64,000 nt of DNA. Origin: Toxorhynchites rutilus septentrionalis (lineage: Eukaryota; Arthropoda; Insecta; Diptera; Culicidae). The translations under genes were made by a program, and so were the position numbers. The stretch spans positions 181,165,788 to 181,229,787 of the forward strand of contig NC_073746.1 of assembly GCF_029784135.1 (NCBI RefSeq). The letters are read 5' to 3'. Below are positions 1 through 11,270 of the stretch, piece after piece. The notes beneath the pieces were generated by a model that was not told the DNA's origin, ran no database searches, and saw only the letters and a program-made list of their open reading frames with translations. The stretch's first letter is position 1, and each line of letters opens with the position of its first letter.

Positions 1-24
1 GAAGAACTTTCAATGCTTTCGCAG

Positions 25-1437
25 TTATTGTCTTTATTGTCTTTATTATTATTTATTCATCATTTGACATCAAGGTCTTTATGAAACATACTACATAAAT
101 TAAAATGGACACGCGGAAAATAAATGTTGACGAAATGTACAAGTAGACACATAAAAATCAAACAAATTGTATGCTACATGAAGACGTCTACAAACAAAAT
201 TAATTGGATCGTGTGAGCCATATCGGGTATTCCTGCGTGTAGCTTGGATAATTTGCCTAGATCGCAGAACTCGTTCAGGTGCATATATGCGCATGCGACC
301 CAGTAGCTCAGAACTGTCAATTTCAGCCCGTAGGATCTTTGCTCCGAATACAGCTTGATTGATAGCACGCCGAATTTGAAGGGGTTCAATATGCAACAGC
401 GCGCATCGATCCTCATAAGGTGGGAGATTCATCGGGTCACGCCAAGGCAGGTTATTCAGTGCCCGCCTCACAAATCTCCTTTGCACGGACTCAATTCTCG
501 CAATCCACACTGCTTCAAATGGACACCAAACGACAGATGCATATTCCAGAATTGGCCTGACTAGCGAACAGTAGAGAGCACGCAAACACAAGGGATCAAC
601 AAAACCTTCGGCGACTTTTAAGGTAAACCCTAATTGACGATTGGCTTTATCAATTATAGCTGTGTATTGCAGTTTGAAAGAGAGTCGATAATCCAATAAC
701 AATCCAAGATCCTTAACTTTCTCGATGCGTTCAAGTAGTTCTCCACGAATGGTGTAGTTGTATATGATAGGCCTTTTACATCTCCGGAAGGTTATAATCG
801 AACATTTAGCGACACTCACTTCGAGAAAGTTTATAGTGCACCAATACACAAAACGATCCAAGAGCTCCTGCAGCTCTCTGAAGTCAGCTTCATTTTGAAC
901 AATTAGAAAAATTCTAAGATCGTCTGCATAAATCAGTAGCCCACCGTTTCGCAGAGGAGTTACCACATAATTGAAGTACAGTGTGAACAGCAATGGACCT
1001 AGATTACTGCCTTGTGGTACACCAGAACGTGGCGAGAAAAGCGCCGATTCACAGGATCCAGTTTTGACGCAAAGTTGCCTGTTGCGCAGATACGAATGAA
1101 GCCAGTTGCACATTCTCTCCGAAACTCCGAGTCGAAATAGTTTAGCCAGTAGGATTTCGTGATTTACGGTGTCGAAAGCAGCTTCGATATCCGTGTACAC
1201 TGCATCCACCTGTAATCCGTCGTCCATCGCACCGATGCAAGTCGAAGTGAATTCGCAAAGATTACTCTCTACTGATCGCTTTGGATAAAATCCGTGCTGG
1301 AAAGCACTAATGTAGCTTCTGCATGAACTAAACAAGACAGCATTCACAATAGATTCTAGACATTTTGATCCCGCCGACAACGATGTTATGCCACGGTAGT
1401 TCGAGATGTCGGTTTTGTCGCCCTTATATATGTCGTG
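25..1437 (-). pseudogene. Jockey/CR1-group non-LTR retrotransposon, reverse transcriptase and 3' tail
   Basis: A continuous minus-strand frame runs from about 1437 down to 100. It encodes a reverse transcriptase: YTDIEAAFD (first catalytic Asp) near residue 62, GVPQGSNLGP near 120 and the YADD active site near 151, counting from the TTG at 1380. The C-terminal part has the RIESVQRRFVRRAL thumb/connection motif typical of this group. Upstream codons read KGDKTDISNYRGI, the usual entry to the domain, so the true protein began further upstream and has no ATG here. After the stop come AT-rich sequence and an AATAA/AAGACAAT-rich tail (about 60 down to 25 on the minus strand), consistent with the 3' end of a LINE. 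No endonuclease of its own precedes it; at about 1440 the frame joins unrelated R1-type sequence. It catalysed target-primed reverse transcription; this copy is 5'-truncated and dead. Clade below this level is not resolved. Confidence 0.85.
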
Positions 1438-1440
1438 TTA

Positions 1441-2030
1441 TATACCCAGGATTTTCATTTGGATCGTCTCAGTTCTCTGCTGTACTCAGTTAGAGCCGTT
1501 TTATATTGAGACCAGTCCGAAGTAATTTTTGCTCTGTTGAACAGTTTCCGCGCTGTTTTGCGAAGCTGTTCACGTCTTTTATTCCACCAAGGAACATTTC
1601 TTGTCGAAGAAACTTTTCTTAGTGGGTAATTGTTGTTCTAGACAGAGACTATCGTTTCGTTTAATTCTTTTGAAGCTGATTCAAGCTGCTAAATCGACCG
1701 TATTCTTGAGTTTAGAGTTTTTGACTCGAGTTCAAGGGAATACCGATCCCAGTTGTTTTTTTTGGGATCTCGGTATTCTCGCTGAACTGTCATGCCACCA
1801 TCCCATTCAAAAATAATGTGTCTATGATCAGACAAAAACGCCTCTTCGGAAACGTGCCAGATATGAATCTTGTCCGGGCTACACAGCGTTAGGTCAAAGA
1901 CTTCTTGTCTGATTGCGTTTATGAATGTTGGTTCATTTCCTTTGTTAGCAATATCTATGTTGTTTGACGAGAGAAACTCTAAAAGACACTCACCTCGGTA
2001 GTTAATGTCGATCTGATTCTCTTCGAACAT
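1441..2030 (-). pseudogene. R1-clade non-LTR retrotransposon fragment, endonuclease C-terminus and linker
   Basis: The minus frame 2030-1689 encodes the second half of an apurinic-type endonuclease: RGECLLEFLSSNNIDI, IRQEVFDLTLCS and the catalytic SDHRHI motif. Beyond a stop and a frame change the strand still reads NVPWWNKRREQLRKTARK and YSRELRRSK, the basic linker that follows the endonuclease in R1-type ORF2. It is closely paralogous to the endonuclease at 21266-21724 (shared RGECLL, IRQEV and WHVSEE blocks). The N-terminal half and the matching R1 reverse transcriptase are missing; sequence switches to a Jockey/CR1-type RT at about 1440. A non-functional fragment. Confidence 0.8.
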
Positions 2031-3179
2031 TAAATGGGCAAAACGTTCGAAATAGGGAAAGCGAAATTAGTACTCGAACGACATAATGGTTTCGAACGAA
2101 ACAATGGTTTCTAACGAAATGTAAATCCGTTGGAATACAGAATAGGGTTGATTATTCGTCGATATATTCGTCGTTGGATTCATACGTGCAAAAGCAAAAT
2201 ACAAATGTTTGATTTCCGTATAGTTATTCGTTAAATACAACAGTCACACACTTGTGAAAGAAGTGCACTTGTGGAAGAATTGTAAACTGCAAACTATAAA
2301 CTAATCAGTGACTTATGGCTATGTTCTACAGTTACAGTTTCGGAGATATATTTTTTTATAATATTGAGCTGAAGAATATCGTCAAGAAAACAAGTCGTAG
2401 GAAGTTCCTTTAAACCCTTCTATATCATCTTTATATGCCCCATCAAAAAGGCATTAATTCTCAGTTTACCAAGAACTCAGAGACAAAGAATATTAGAAGT
2501 ATACAAATTTTATATTCCAGAACCATTATCATATGGTAACATACATTTTCATTTTCGAAAAAAGACCCGAAAACACACTACAACTGCATGAAATGTAAAA
2601 AATATGTTTGTCTCGAGCATGCAGTTATGGTATGTTCTGATTCTTACACCAATGAAACCACAATCGATTGAAACGTTTTTATGTTATTTTATAGCTCTTT
2701 ATACTTTCATGAATTATATTCAGTTGCTTACTTTCAATTAATAACAGGAAAATATTCGAATTCCGTTATCTGTGTTGGGGTATCAAAAATTACTCTGTTT
2801 TGAGGAGAAGATGACTATTAGAACTGAATGAAGACGAAGAAAACATATTTTCGTTTTTCCATTTAATCAAACTCTCCTCTTCAAAAATACAAATAAGGCT
2901 TTAAAAGTACACAATAGCAATGTTACAGAGATGTTCAACTTTCGGTCTGTGACACCGTGCGCAAATACGAGTACCTACTTCACCTATTCATTGAACCGTT
3001 TGAGTGAGTTGCATCTCTTTTTGACGATCATTCAGTTGACATCTATCATGAAAGTAAGCAATGGTCCGCGTCCTATAAAAACCATATTTTATTAAGGTAA
3101 CTCTAAAAAGTAATCTGTTATTCCACAGTTTGCAAATGATTGAATATGAGAGTACCACATCTGGAAATTTTCTCTAATC
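2031..3179. other. AT-rich DNA with no recognised feature
   Basis: Read on both strands I see no open frame with family motifs, no terminal inverted repeats and no tandem array. Short runs such as TTCGAACGAAACAATGG are repeated loosely near 2060-2110. Probably decayed repeat or intergenic DNA. Confidence 0.5.
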
Positions 3180-3955
3180 CGACAAAGAACAGCGAGAGAG
3201 ACTTATCGTGCGGAGTACATTGGAGGCTTTGAAGGCAAAGGCCATGGATGCTGTCCAAAACCGGTTACTTACCGGTTCAACGGATCTAAAAGCCGGACGA
3301 GATTCGACGAGTTTGGTTTCTGTAATTGATTTTTAGAGTACTATTGATGAATTCATGTAACACCTAGAGAATTCGAAGTTCACCGATCATTTGAAGAACC
3401 CTACACTCGAGCAGAGTGAATAACAGAGGATTCCATTGTGCATCCTCTACGTGGGTAGAGTATAAGAGTCGATTGAAGATGGTAAACCTTTTGAATGTTT
3501 ATGAAGGATCTCTTAGACAAAGCGTTAGAATAAGCGTTCGAGATGTTGACGAATCGTTCTTGAAGAAGGAAGGAACCGGAAACTAGAAAATTTATCTACT
3601 CGACAGAATAATTCGGCTAGATTACTGTTAAGCTGCAGTATAATTCTGACAAGAAGCCACAAACCCCGTCCCCCAGATGCACCATTTAATGAAAAAGGAA
3701 TCAAGCTGCTCTGTCTGCCAAAAACTCATACATTTCGGTCACAACCACTAAGGAAACCGCAATGAGGACCTGGAATACAAATGAAATGAAATCGTGAAGC
3801 ATAGATTCTATATGGCTCTGAAACACCTAAGGTATCTGGAGACACTATTGAACGGGATTCCAGAAGTTCGTGATATCTCGCAAAAACAGATCGAAGAATA
3901 CATATTGAAGGGTTAGGCTCACAAAACCACCGATTCTGTGGAGTCAATTGGATCA
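3180..3955 (+). pseudogene. BEL/Pao LTR retrotransposon relic
   Basis: The plus frame around 3800-3955 reads HLRYLETLLNGIPEVRD, then QKQIEEYILKG, a stop, and AHKTT. This matches the start of the BEL/Pao reverse transcriptase region, where a peptide of the form RQIEEYxxKGYAHK is characteristic. Upstream, 3180-3350 reads as a charged helical segment (RSTLEALKAKAMDAVQNRLL) that could be gag-derived, but this is weak. Several stops interrupt every frame. The relic is cut at about 3956 by a Tc1/mariner-type fragment of opposite orientation. No LTRs were recognised. Confidence 0.5.
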
Positions 3956-3956
3956 C

Positions 3957-4570
3957 TCACCGAGCTCGAAATGTGCCTCATCGCTGAAGAAAATTTGATG
4001 CGAAAATTCAGCATTTTGCTGCTGTTGTTCGTTCACCCAATCGACGTATGCCCGACGCATTCCATGGTCACCACGCTCTAATTTTTGTACCAGTTGGACT
4101 TTATATGGATGTAGGTGCAAGTCCAAATGCAAAATTCGCCACAATGATGTGTTTGACAAGCCCAATTGCTGAGCACGCCGTGGAATCGAAACATTCGGGT
4201 CATCCTCCACACTGGCAGCAACAGCAGCAATATTTTCGGCCGAACGCACATTACGATGATGCACAGGTTTTACAATATCCGCTACGGATCCAGTTTGTTC
4301 GAATTTACGCACTACATTAGCGATTGTGTACTCTGTAGGCCGTCCATGACGACCAAAATCCGTCCGTAATGCTCGAAAAACATTTGCCGGTTTTTCATCA
4401 TTTTTATAGTATAATTTAACAAAATTAACACGTTGTGCGATGCTAAAACGATCTATATTGTAAAATGGCAGACATTCAACTAACGATATGACGCTTTGGT
4501 TGACAGCTATGTCAAACGGTTGTCAGCGCAGGGCTGTATACTTTCGGAAGCCCGAAATGGAAAACCCTGT
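3957..4570 (-). pseudogene. Tc1/mariner-superfamily transposase, N-terminal half
   Basis: From about 4471 down to 3957 the minus strand has one open frame of about 171 codons. It begins RFSIAQRVNFVKLYY (first helix-turn-helix), continues through GRPTEYTIANVVRKFEQTGS and the second HTH (QLGLSNTSLWRIL), and ends in IFFSDEAHFELG, the block holding the first catalytic Asp. Full-length relatives are about 340 residues, so the second half with the other two acidic residues is absent; the frame stops at the boundary with the BEL/Pao relic. The upstream outer end, near 4570, carries ACAGGG read on the minus strand next to TATA, consistent with a TIR end at a TA target. The expected initiator codon appears as CTG. 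Non-functional. Confidence 0.75.
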
Positions 4571-4588
4571 ATATTGTGCTCAATATTA

Positions 4589-5841
4589 GGCTGTCAAAAA
4601 AGTCCTGCGGTATTTCCGCGAGGTGTCGTTGTAAGCGCGTAGTTCTAGTTGTATTCATTGTATCAAGTCATACTATAGCTTGTTGAAAAGGTATTTTTAC
4701 GCGCTATAATATAGTCCTTGACGGTGTTTTGTTTGGTTAAGTCGTTCGTGAGTTATAGTGTCGCAAATATGGAGCAAAATAAAAAGAAGCAAACAATGGC
4801 AAAAATGCATCTCAAGCTGCCAATAAAATTTGTGCAGTTTATGGACCCGATACAGTTTCCATTTCCACCGCACAACGATGGTTTCAACGTTTTCGTTCTG
4901 GTGTAGAGGTCGTCGAAGACGCGCCACGCTCCGGAAGGCCTGTCGTCGAAAATTGCGACAAAATCGCTGAATTAGCCGAGAAAGACCGACATAGTAGCAG
5001 CCGTAGCATCGGCCAAGAGCTGGGGATAAGTCATCAAACCGTTATTAACCATTTGAAGAAGCTTGGATTCACAAAGAAGCTCGATGTATGGGTGCCACAC
5101 ACGTTGACGCAAAAAAACATCTTTGACCGTATCGACGCATGTGAATCGCTGCTGAATCGCAACAAAATTGACCCGTTTCTGAAGCGGATGGTGACTGGCG
5201 ATGAAAAGTGGGTCACTTACGACAACGTGAAGCGCAAACGGTCGTGGTCGAAGCCCGCTGAAGCGGCTCAGACGGTGGCCAAGCCCTCATTAACGGCCAG
5301 GAAGGTTCTGCTGTGTGTTTGGTGGGATTGTCAAGGAATAATCTATTATGAGCTGCTTCCCTATGGCCAAACGCTCAATTCGGATCTGTACTGCCAACAA
5401 CTGGACCGCTTGAAGGTAGCACTCATGAAGAAGAGGCCATTTTTGATAAACAGAGGCCGCATTGTCTTCCATCAGGACAACGCCAGGCCACACACTTCTT
5501 TGGTGACGCGCCAGAAGCTCCGGGAGCTCGGATGGGAGGTTCTTTTGCATCCGCCGTATAGTCCGGACCTTGCACCAAGTGACTACCTCCTGTTTTTGTC
5601 CATGGCGAACGAGCTAGGTAGTCAGAAGATAGCTCAAAAGAGGCCTGTGAAAATTGGCTATCCGAGTTTTTTGTCAATAAGGAAGCGAGCTTCTATAACA
5701 GGGGTATTATGAAGTTGGCATCTCGTTGGGAACAAGTCATCGAACAAAACGGCGCGTATTTGACTTAAAACAGATGATTGTAACTAATTTTATGAACAAA
5801 TGAAAATTCAAAAAAAATACCGCAGGACTTTTTTGACAGCC
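4589..5841 (+). mobile_element. mariner element with intact TIRs and TA duplications
   Basis: Ends are inverted repeats of about 28 bp: GGCTGTCAAAAAAGTCCTGC at 4589 and its complement ending at 5841. TA lies on both sides (4587-4588 and 5842-5843), the target duplication made by Tc1/mariner elements. The 1,253-bp length is typical of mariner. It carries the frameshifted transposase described separately. The TIRs remain nearly perfect while the gene has decayed mildly, so it may still be mobilised in trans. Confidence 0.95.
4769..5767 (+). pseudogene. mariner transposase (DD34D), two frameshifts
   Basis: Translation probably started at the ATG at 4769. Around 4805-4812 the frame shifts; the new frame is open from SQAANKICAVYG through the HTH region (SSSRSIGQELGISH, TVINHLKKLGF), WVPHTL and the first catalytic block TGDEKW to HQDNARPH and [10 protein letters not shown]. 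The second and third acidic residues are separated by 34 residues, the DD34D signature of mariner. Near 5640 a second frameshift occurs; the restored frame continues EACENWLSEFF and ends NGAYLT at 5767. Expected length is about 345 residues. The enzyme would cut and paste the element via its TIRs. Both frameshifts make this copy non-autonomous. Confidence 0.92.
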
Positions 5842-5859
5842 TAATATATAAACCAATTT

Positions 5860-6715
5860 CTACAAGACCATTTCAATATTCATAAGTATTATCAATGAAA
5901 AATTCCAAACGATCGGATGATTATGTCGCCAAACTATTTACCAAATTCCGCAGAACGGATTTCTCGATATTTTTCCATATCTTCGAAATTGCGACCTTGA
6001 GTTCTTCAATCGTGGTGTACCGCTTTCCCTTAGTGTAGATTCTGCGTACAAGATTCCTCCGTAGATTTTCAACAGGGTTCAGGTCTGGAGAGCGAGCCGT
6101 CCAGTCCAAAAAATTAAGTTTTTGGTCCTTAATCCATTGCTTAGTTTGCCTGCTGAGATGAATATGATATGATATGTGAATTTTTTATGACTTTCACGAA
6201 AATTCCTGGTTGAAAAATACTCTTCCTTCTTCCGTAAATCACTCCAGTACCCGTTGAAACCATCAGAACCATCCTAATTGAACTTGTCTTCGTCAGTGAA
6301 GATAACCTATACATTGAAGAATTTTTCGTTATGATATATAGCAAAATGTATTCTGTTGGAAACATTCTTTGTCACAACATACCATATCCTACTGTCGGTT
6401 CATGTGAGCTTTGGCAAAACTCAAACGTCTTCCGATGTGAGATGGTGTAAGATGAGGAGCTTTAACCTTATAAACCCTCTTTATGTGAGGACTTTCTACC
6501 AAAACTTAACGAATTGTCAACCGAGTAACATTTAAATAGAAATATTGTTTCATTTGCATAAGCGATTTTGAGGTATTCGAATTCGTCAAATAATTGAGCA
6601 ATACTTGATGGGATCGTCCAATCCGACGAGTAATTTCTCTGATACCAACATTTTCTTGGTGAAATGCATCGATTTGTCTTTCTTTTCTCTCCGTTAGCAC
6701 TTTTCCCTTTGGCAT
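5860..6715 (-). pseudogene. Tc3/Tc1-like transposase relic with internal deletion
   Basis: The minus strand starts at 6715 with MPKGKVLTERKERQIDAF and GIREITRRIGRS, the Tc3-type N-terminal HTH. Around 6300-6170 it reads FTDEDKFN, a stop, then DGSDGFNGYWSDL, the block with the first catalytic Asp. From 6109 it reads MDWTARSPDLNPVENL, the block with the last acidic residue, and ends NLVNSLAT. The segment between the first and third catalytic blocks, including the second Asp, is lost, and frames change at least twice. TIRs were not found. Dead copy. Confidence 0.8.
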
Positions 6716-7289
6716 TTTCCAGATTCGTTGATCAAAACAACTAAAACAACGGAAAAATGTAACTACTTCTTATAGAAACTTGACCATTGAAAAATACAAA
6801 ACCTTTGGTTTACGCTCAGCGCTTGCACACACACATATGAAATCATGCAGTGTATGGTAGTTACCAATACCAATACACTAGAATATAAGTTGAAGCATTG
6901 TTTGTTTACCATGGCATGAAGCAGCCAGATTATCACCTGGTCTTATAGAAGTTGGAAAGAGTGTATGTACCGATGGTTGAAAAGATTCCTATGGATGTGT
7001 TGAGCAGAGGCTACTGTATTAGGAGCTTGATGAATAGGAGCGAATCGAGAATTATTTATATATAGAGAGGAAAAGGCGCACTGACCCGAACGCTATTGTA
7101 TCATGGGTGTACTCAATATGTGGTAGACCACGCATATCAGCTCAGACAGTCGAAGGGATCATGGACCGGACTATATTAAGGGAACACTGGCAGAACACTG
7201 ATACATAATGAATTTTTTTTATGTGGTGTCTGAAGCGGAAACTGGAGTGGGGATAGCTCATTCAGAATTCTCGTAAACTATCTTTTTAT
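6716..7289. other. No recognised feature
   Basis: The sequence has a short CA-rich stretch near 6828 and otherwise no family motifs, TIRs or convincing reading frame that I could identify. Confidence 0.5.
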
Positions 7290-7480
7290 AGGATTGTTAT
7301 ATCGAGTATTTCTGAATGTGGCAGATCTCTCTATGATGTGCTAAGTAGACAATTTTAGATATTGGGTTCGATTCCCAATCTGTGAAGGATCTTCCCGGGA
7401 TGGAAATTTGCTTGACATGCCTTGAAAAAACTTTGGGCCTGAAGTTGGGATTATCATTATGATAATGTCGATACGGATAG
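7290..7480 (+). repeat. tRNA-derived SINE-like fragment
   Basis: The stretch contains GGGTTCGATTCCCAATCTG near 7366, a match to the RNA polymerase III B box of tRNA genes, followed by a GGATCTTCCCGGGA-type body seen in SINEs. An A-box-like sequence upstream is weak. It does not fold as a complete tRNA cloverleaf by eye, so it is better read as a SINE fragment than a tRNA gene. Confidence 0.5.
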
Positions 7481-7638
7481 GACCATTGTTTTTCTTTTAC
7501 AGTTTTTGCCTATTTATTATGTTCGATTAATAGAATTTCATGCCTGCAAGAGAGTCAGTTCGCTTTGATTTTTGTTTTATAATAGTGATACACCAATTTG
7601 ATAAATCGGCCAGTGCAAACCTTTGTAGGGGTATGAGG

Positions 7639-7870
7639 TGGGTCATCATCATCATCATCAAGTATAAAGGTATCAATATCAAGGAGAAGAGTGTAGGCCG
7701 GAAAACAGCAATGGAATGCGGGAATGCGGAAGAAGAAGAATAAGAAAAAGAAGAAGAAAAGGAAGAAGAATAAGAAAAGGAAAAAGAAGAAGAAAAGGAA
7801 GAAGAAAAATAAGTTGAAAAATATGAAGAATAAGAATAAGAAGAAGAAGAAAAAGAAGAAGAAGAAGAAG
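7639..7870. repeat. microsatellites: short (CAT)n and long purine-only (GAA/AAG)n
   Basis: About six CAT units lie at 7640-7658. From about 7728 to 7870 the plus strand is almost purely A and G, with interspersed GAA, AAG and GGAAGAAGAA units and occasional T. Long homopurine runs can form triplexes. The overlapping frames rich in Glu/Lys or Phe/Ser are products of this composition, not genes. Confidence 0.9.
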
Positions 7871-7959
7871 GTGAATGCGTAGCAAACATCATTCGTAGAC
7901 ATTTTAATATTTCAAGGAAGAGAATATCAGTCCACTTCGATCAGAGGACAAAGAGGTAT

Positions 7960-8060
7960 TAATGCTCGAAACTTTAAACCTTCAGCGTAAGGCTCTCGTT
8001 TTCGTTTTGAAACTTACACCCCAATACAGAAATGAAAGACGCTCTCCTACGTCAAAACGG
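7960..8060 (-). repeat. terminal fragment of the promoter-bearing dispersed repeat
   Basis: The sequence GTAAGGCTCTCGTTTTCG, then TTACACCCCAATA and the ACGTCAAAA end, matches the outer part of the repeat at 14700-15050 in the same orientation. Only about 100 bp is present, without the TATA module. Confidence 0.6.
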
Positions 8061-10896
8061 TTGACTATTGTGTAAACGCTTTTAGAAAGCATCTGTCGTA
8101 ATCAAAAATGGTCCATATATACAAGGTTTCGAAAAATTTGAAGAAAGTTGGGGCAATGGACGGCTGATTTTGGCGTGGAATATTTCTTTATCTAAAAGTT
8201 GGTTTGTAAGAGTAAGAGTTAGGGATCAGTGTAAAAAAACCACACTATCTAGACATTTTCTTGCTAGAATGCCTCAAATTGTTTTTGTGATAATGAATAG
8301 CATTCAGAATATTGAGAAGGGGCTGTCATCGAAGGGTTAAAACAACTGGGATTTATTCAATATTCATTTTAGAAGCCTTTCATCAGTTTTATTCTCGTGT
8401 ATTTTTTATAACACCAGTGGTTGTACATGCTCTTCATAATAATGCTATTATGTCATCATTAATAAAATGCATCAACGCTCAGATGATGTTGGTTAATTTA
8501 CCGCTAACAGTGTGAATGTGTATTTTGCATATTTTTCTTGTAGCTGTTCAGATATATTGATCTGTAGTAAACTTTTGGAGTGAGAATCAGTTTAATAGCA
8601 AACCTATTTCAATATATGGCAACTTCTGTTTTGTATGTGGATTTTTTCTCTCTCTCTATATCCTTATCTCGGAACCGTCTTTTTCTTGTGTTCGTTACGT
8701 TTTAAAATACTTGTGATTTCTGATATATTTCTATTAGTCACTCTCTACATACTCTGGTTATATTTCTGCTACTTTTGGGGGATACTTTGTTTTAGGGTGT
8801 CATATAGCATGATTTGCTCTCTTTATTTGGTCCTTTTACCACGTGTGTTGAACAATCTTTCCCAGCTTTTACCGTTCGTTCTACAATCCTACCTTATGAC
8901 TGACGAGGGTCATTTTTCACGTCACTACTGATCAGGAATACTTACTAAGCAAGGGCCCCTAAAGTCGTGTGCTTGATAGTTATTTATTTCAATTTTGCTC
9001 TCTTACGTAGGGTTTCTAAGTTATAAAAATGATTATCATGTGTTCACTCAGTTCACCTCGCTCGACCCATCTCAAAACAATACCATATAGCCATAATAGT
9101 CAAACACTGGTTGGTTGATCGTGATTCATATGTATATTCGTTTTTTGTTCACACTTTATACATTTTTTTATTATCATTATTAGCTTCAGCTTTCGCTTTC
9201 AACAAGTCCTCAATCAGTTCGCATGAAATTAAATTTCATTGCAGCAATAAAGTTTCAATTATCTTCAATTGATATAGGTGGAATGTACACATATCCATTT
9301 GCAGTATTGCACGTCCCATTTTTTTTTGCATTCTATTATATATAAATAGAAATAATTTAAACAGGCATTTCATTGAAATTTAAGTTGTGTAATTGAAATG
9401 TGATTGCACTTGTCTTCAAACGTGTGTTTAATTTTGCTCCGTTCCTTGTCAAGGGACAGTGATATGATTTTTCTTTTTCGTTAATAACCTCTGCTTTCTT
9501 TTTTTTCTGCTGATTTCTGATGTTTAGAGAATTGATTGTTTTGTCGAACCAAAAGGTGGCAGTGGATATTTAAATAAATAAACTCTCTTTTCGAAGCTAT
9601 TTACAATTTCGTGTGGTTTCCTGAATCCATGGTCGGTTATCATATCAAAAACAGAGACGCACGGCTTTGTAAAAATCAGTTCTATAGGTTTACAATTAGG
9701 CGGTATTGCCTCGTGTTTAAAAGAATTTCTTCTATCCATTATTTACAGTGAGCCTCGTTCAATTTCGATTCGCATAAATTTAAGCTAACTATTCAATGTT
9801 TCAGTTCCAATTTTGGGTAAAAACTAATCACATAGTTTCTAGTCAGATTTTAATATCTAATGTAGGTGTATATGTTAGCTAGTTGTAGGTCCAATTGTTT
9901 GAAACTGACTATTGAAGGAACCCTCAAACTTTTCCAGACAAAGTCTTTCCCGCATTTTTTTTACAAAACAGAAAAAGATTCCATTTAATTTTCTTCTAGG
10001 TGAGTGTCATTTTGCTTCTGTTACACTTTTATCATATTTACATGTACTTATCGGCTAATGGTAAATCCAGCGGAATGGAAACTAATTTTAAGCACTAACG
10101 TTTGCAAGGAGTTCAACTTCTACGACCACTTACCGTTTCTCTACATACAGATGGAGAGCTCAATAGGGCCAATGTAAGGAAACCAAAAAGCAGTGATTAA
10201 AAAGATGGCAATATTCTTACGTGTTCCATATATATGTTTCTATAAAGCGATTGTGCCACCAGGTTACGATGGACTTGTGTTTATTATTTCGTTTAAAGGC
10301 ACGAGGAAAATTTGGAATATGTTCGTTTGAGAATTGTCGACATTGGTAGTTGGAAGGTAGTGTTCCAACGGTTTGGATAGAATGTGTTTAAACAAATAAA
10401 ATCTGTGGTGAAATTTCGGCGGAAAATTGAGTGTGAAAAGAATTGAGATTCGTTCACATGCAGGATCGTAAGTCTTAGAGAGTTCGAAAATTCAATGTTG
10501 ATTAGTGGATGGCGCAATTGACCGATTAACGACTAGAAGCTCATGTTGTTTTCATATTTGTTCAATCATGTATGTACGAGAAGATGCTAAATTCATCTGG
10601 AATTCGAATTCTAGTTAAAGCATCGGCGTTAAGTATCCAAATGGCCGAAGAGTGATGACCCAGTAGTGAAGGCGTTGTGTTAACCCGCAAAGTTTACAGT
10701 AAGTAGAACCTTGTCTACCAGCGCTAGTATCTTTTGGGGGTTATCCCTAGTTAGGACATGTCTCTTAACTCTCCAAGCTATATTTGGAGCTTCGATATCC
10801 CAATCTTGAGAAGAGCGGCGACTCAAGCGCAATTGGCAAGGCAGCAATGGACAAAACTGAGAATTTTTTACATAATATACCCAAAAATCAAAGAAC
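8061..10896. other. AT-rich DNA without recognised genes
   Basis: No frame here has recognisable motifs. A 98-codon plus frame at 8635-8931 is very hydrophobic and probably fortuitous. Around 10290-10520 there is a charged plus-strand reading (LRIVDIGSWKVVFQRFG) that could be decayed transposon coding sequence, but I cannot place it. No TIRs or tandem arrays seen. Confidence 0.45.
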
Positions 10897-11118
10897 TGGG
10901 GTGTAAGTTCAAAGTTTCGAAAACAAAAGCGTTACGCCGGAGAACGAAATTTTGAGCGTTAATAGCTCTTTAACAACTGAACGAAATGTTATGATTAACA
11001 CTTAGTTCGAAAGATAAAATGTTTACGCGTTATGTGCTTGTTACTTTTTGATCCAAAAACTTGTTTCAATAGCCCTAAAATTGCTTTCAAAACAGGCTAT
11101 TGAAATCACACTAATCGG

Positions 11119-11154
11119 TATATAAGCGAGTGCCGCTCGGAAATCCACTCAGTT
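11119..11154 (+). promoter_or_regulatory. TATA box plus arthropod initiator
   Basis: TATATAAG begins at 11119 and TCAGTT begins at 11149, placing the initiator A (11151) 32 bases downstream of the first TATA base. That spacing and the TCAGT initiator match insect RNA polymerase II core promoters. A retroposed tail splits the module immediately after the initiator, which is then repeated as part of the target duplication. Confidence 0.6.
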
Positions 11155-11214
11155 CCCTTAGAGGCGAATGAACTGAAAAGTTTAAACCCTCCTAAAGTCA
11201 AAAAGAAGAAGAAG
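11155..11214 (+). mobile_element. 60-bp 5'-truncated retroposed tail with 14-bp target duplication
   Basis: The insert reads CCCTTAGAGGCGAATGAACT, continues to a partly complementary CCCTCCTAA and ends in (GAA)n. It is flanked by perfect AAATCCACTCAGTT repeats at 11141-11154 and 11215-11228, the mark of target-primed reverse transcription. The same tail occurs at 35073-35128 and near 44045. It is probably the extreme 3' end of a LINE or SINE. Confidence 0.85.
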
Positions 11215-11270
11215 AAATCCACTCAGTTATGATTGCGCAACGATTGAGGTAAGATCGCTGCAATGGATGA

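Larger units (their letters stand above)
10897..11265 (+). repeat. promoter-bearing dispersed repeat, plus-strand copy
   Basis: This copy matches, in inverse orientation, the repeat at 14700-15050. It runs from GGGGTGTAAG through AAAACAGGCTATTGAAATCA to a TATATAAG and TCAGTT pair, and is interrupted at 11155-11214 by a 60-bp retroposed tail. After the interruption it continues ATGATTGCGCAACGATTGAG, comparable to the other arm, and then runs into the 110-bp minisatellite. Confidence 0.8.

Noticed and set aside
3726..3956. Minus-strand frame as continuation of the Tc1/mariner transposase
   Set aside because: It follows the truncated transposase but lacks the expected second and third catalytic blocks; the plus strand instead gives a better BEL/Pao match.
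7527..7902. Ser/Phe-rich and Glu/Lys-rich frames of 68-121 codons
   Set aside because: Direct products of the homopurine microsatellite on overlapping frames.
8635..8931. 98-codon hydrophobic frame as a membrane protein
   Set aside because: T-rich composition alone yields such a product; no motif, no start context and no neighbour supports it.
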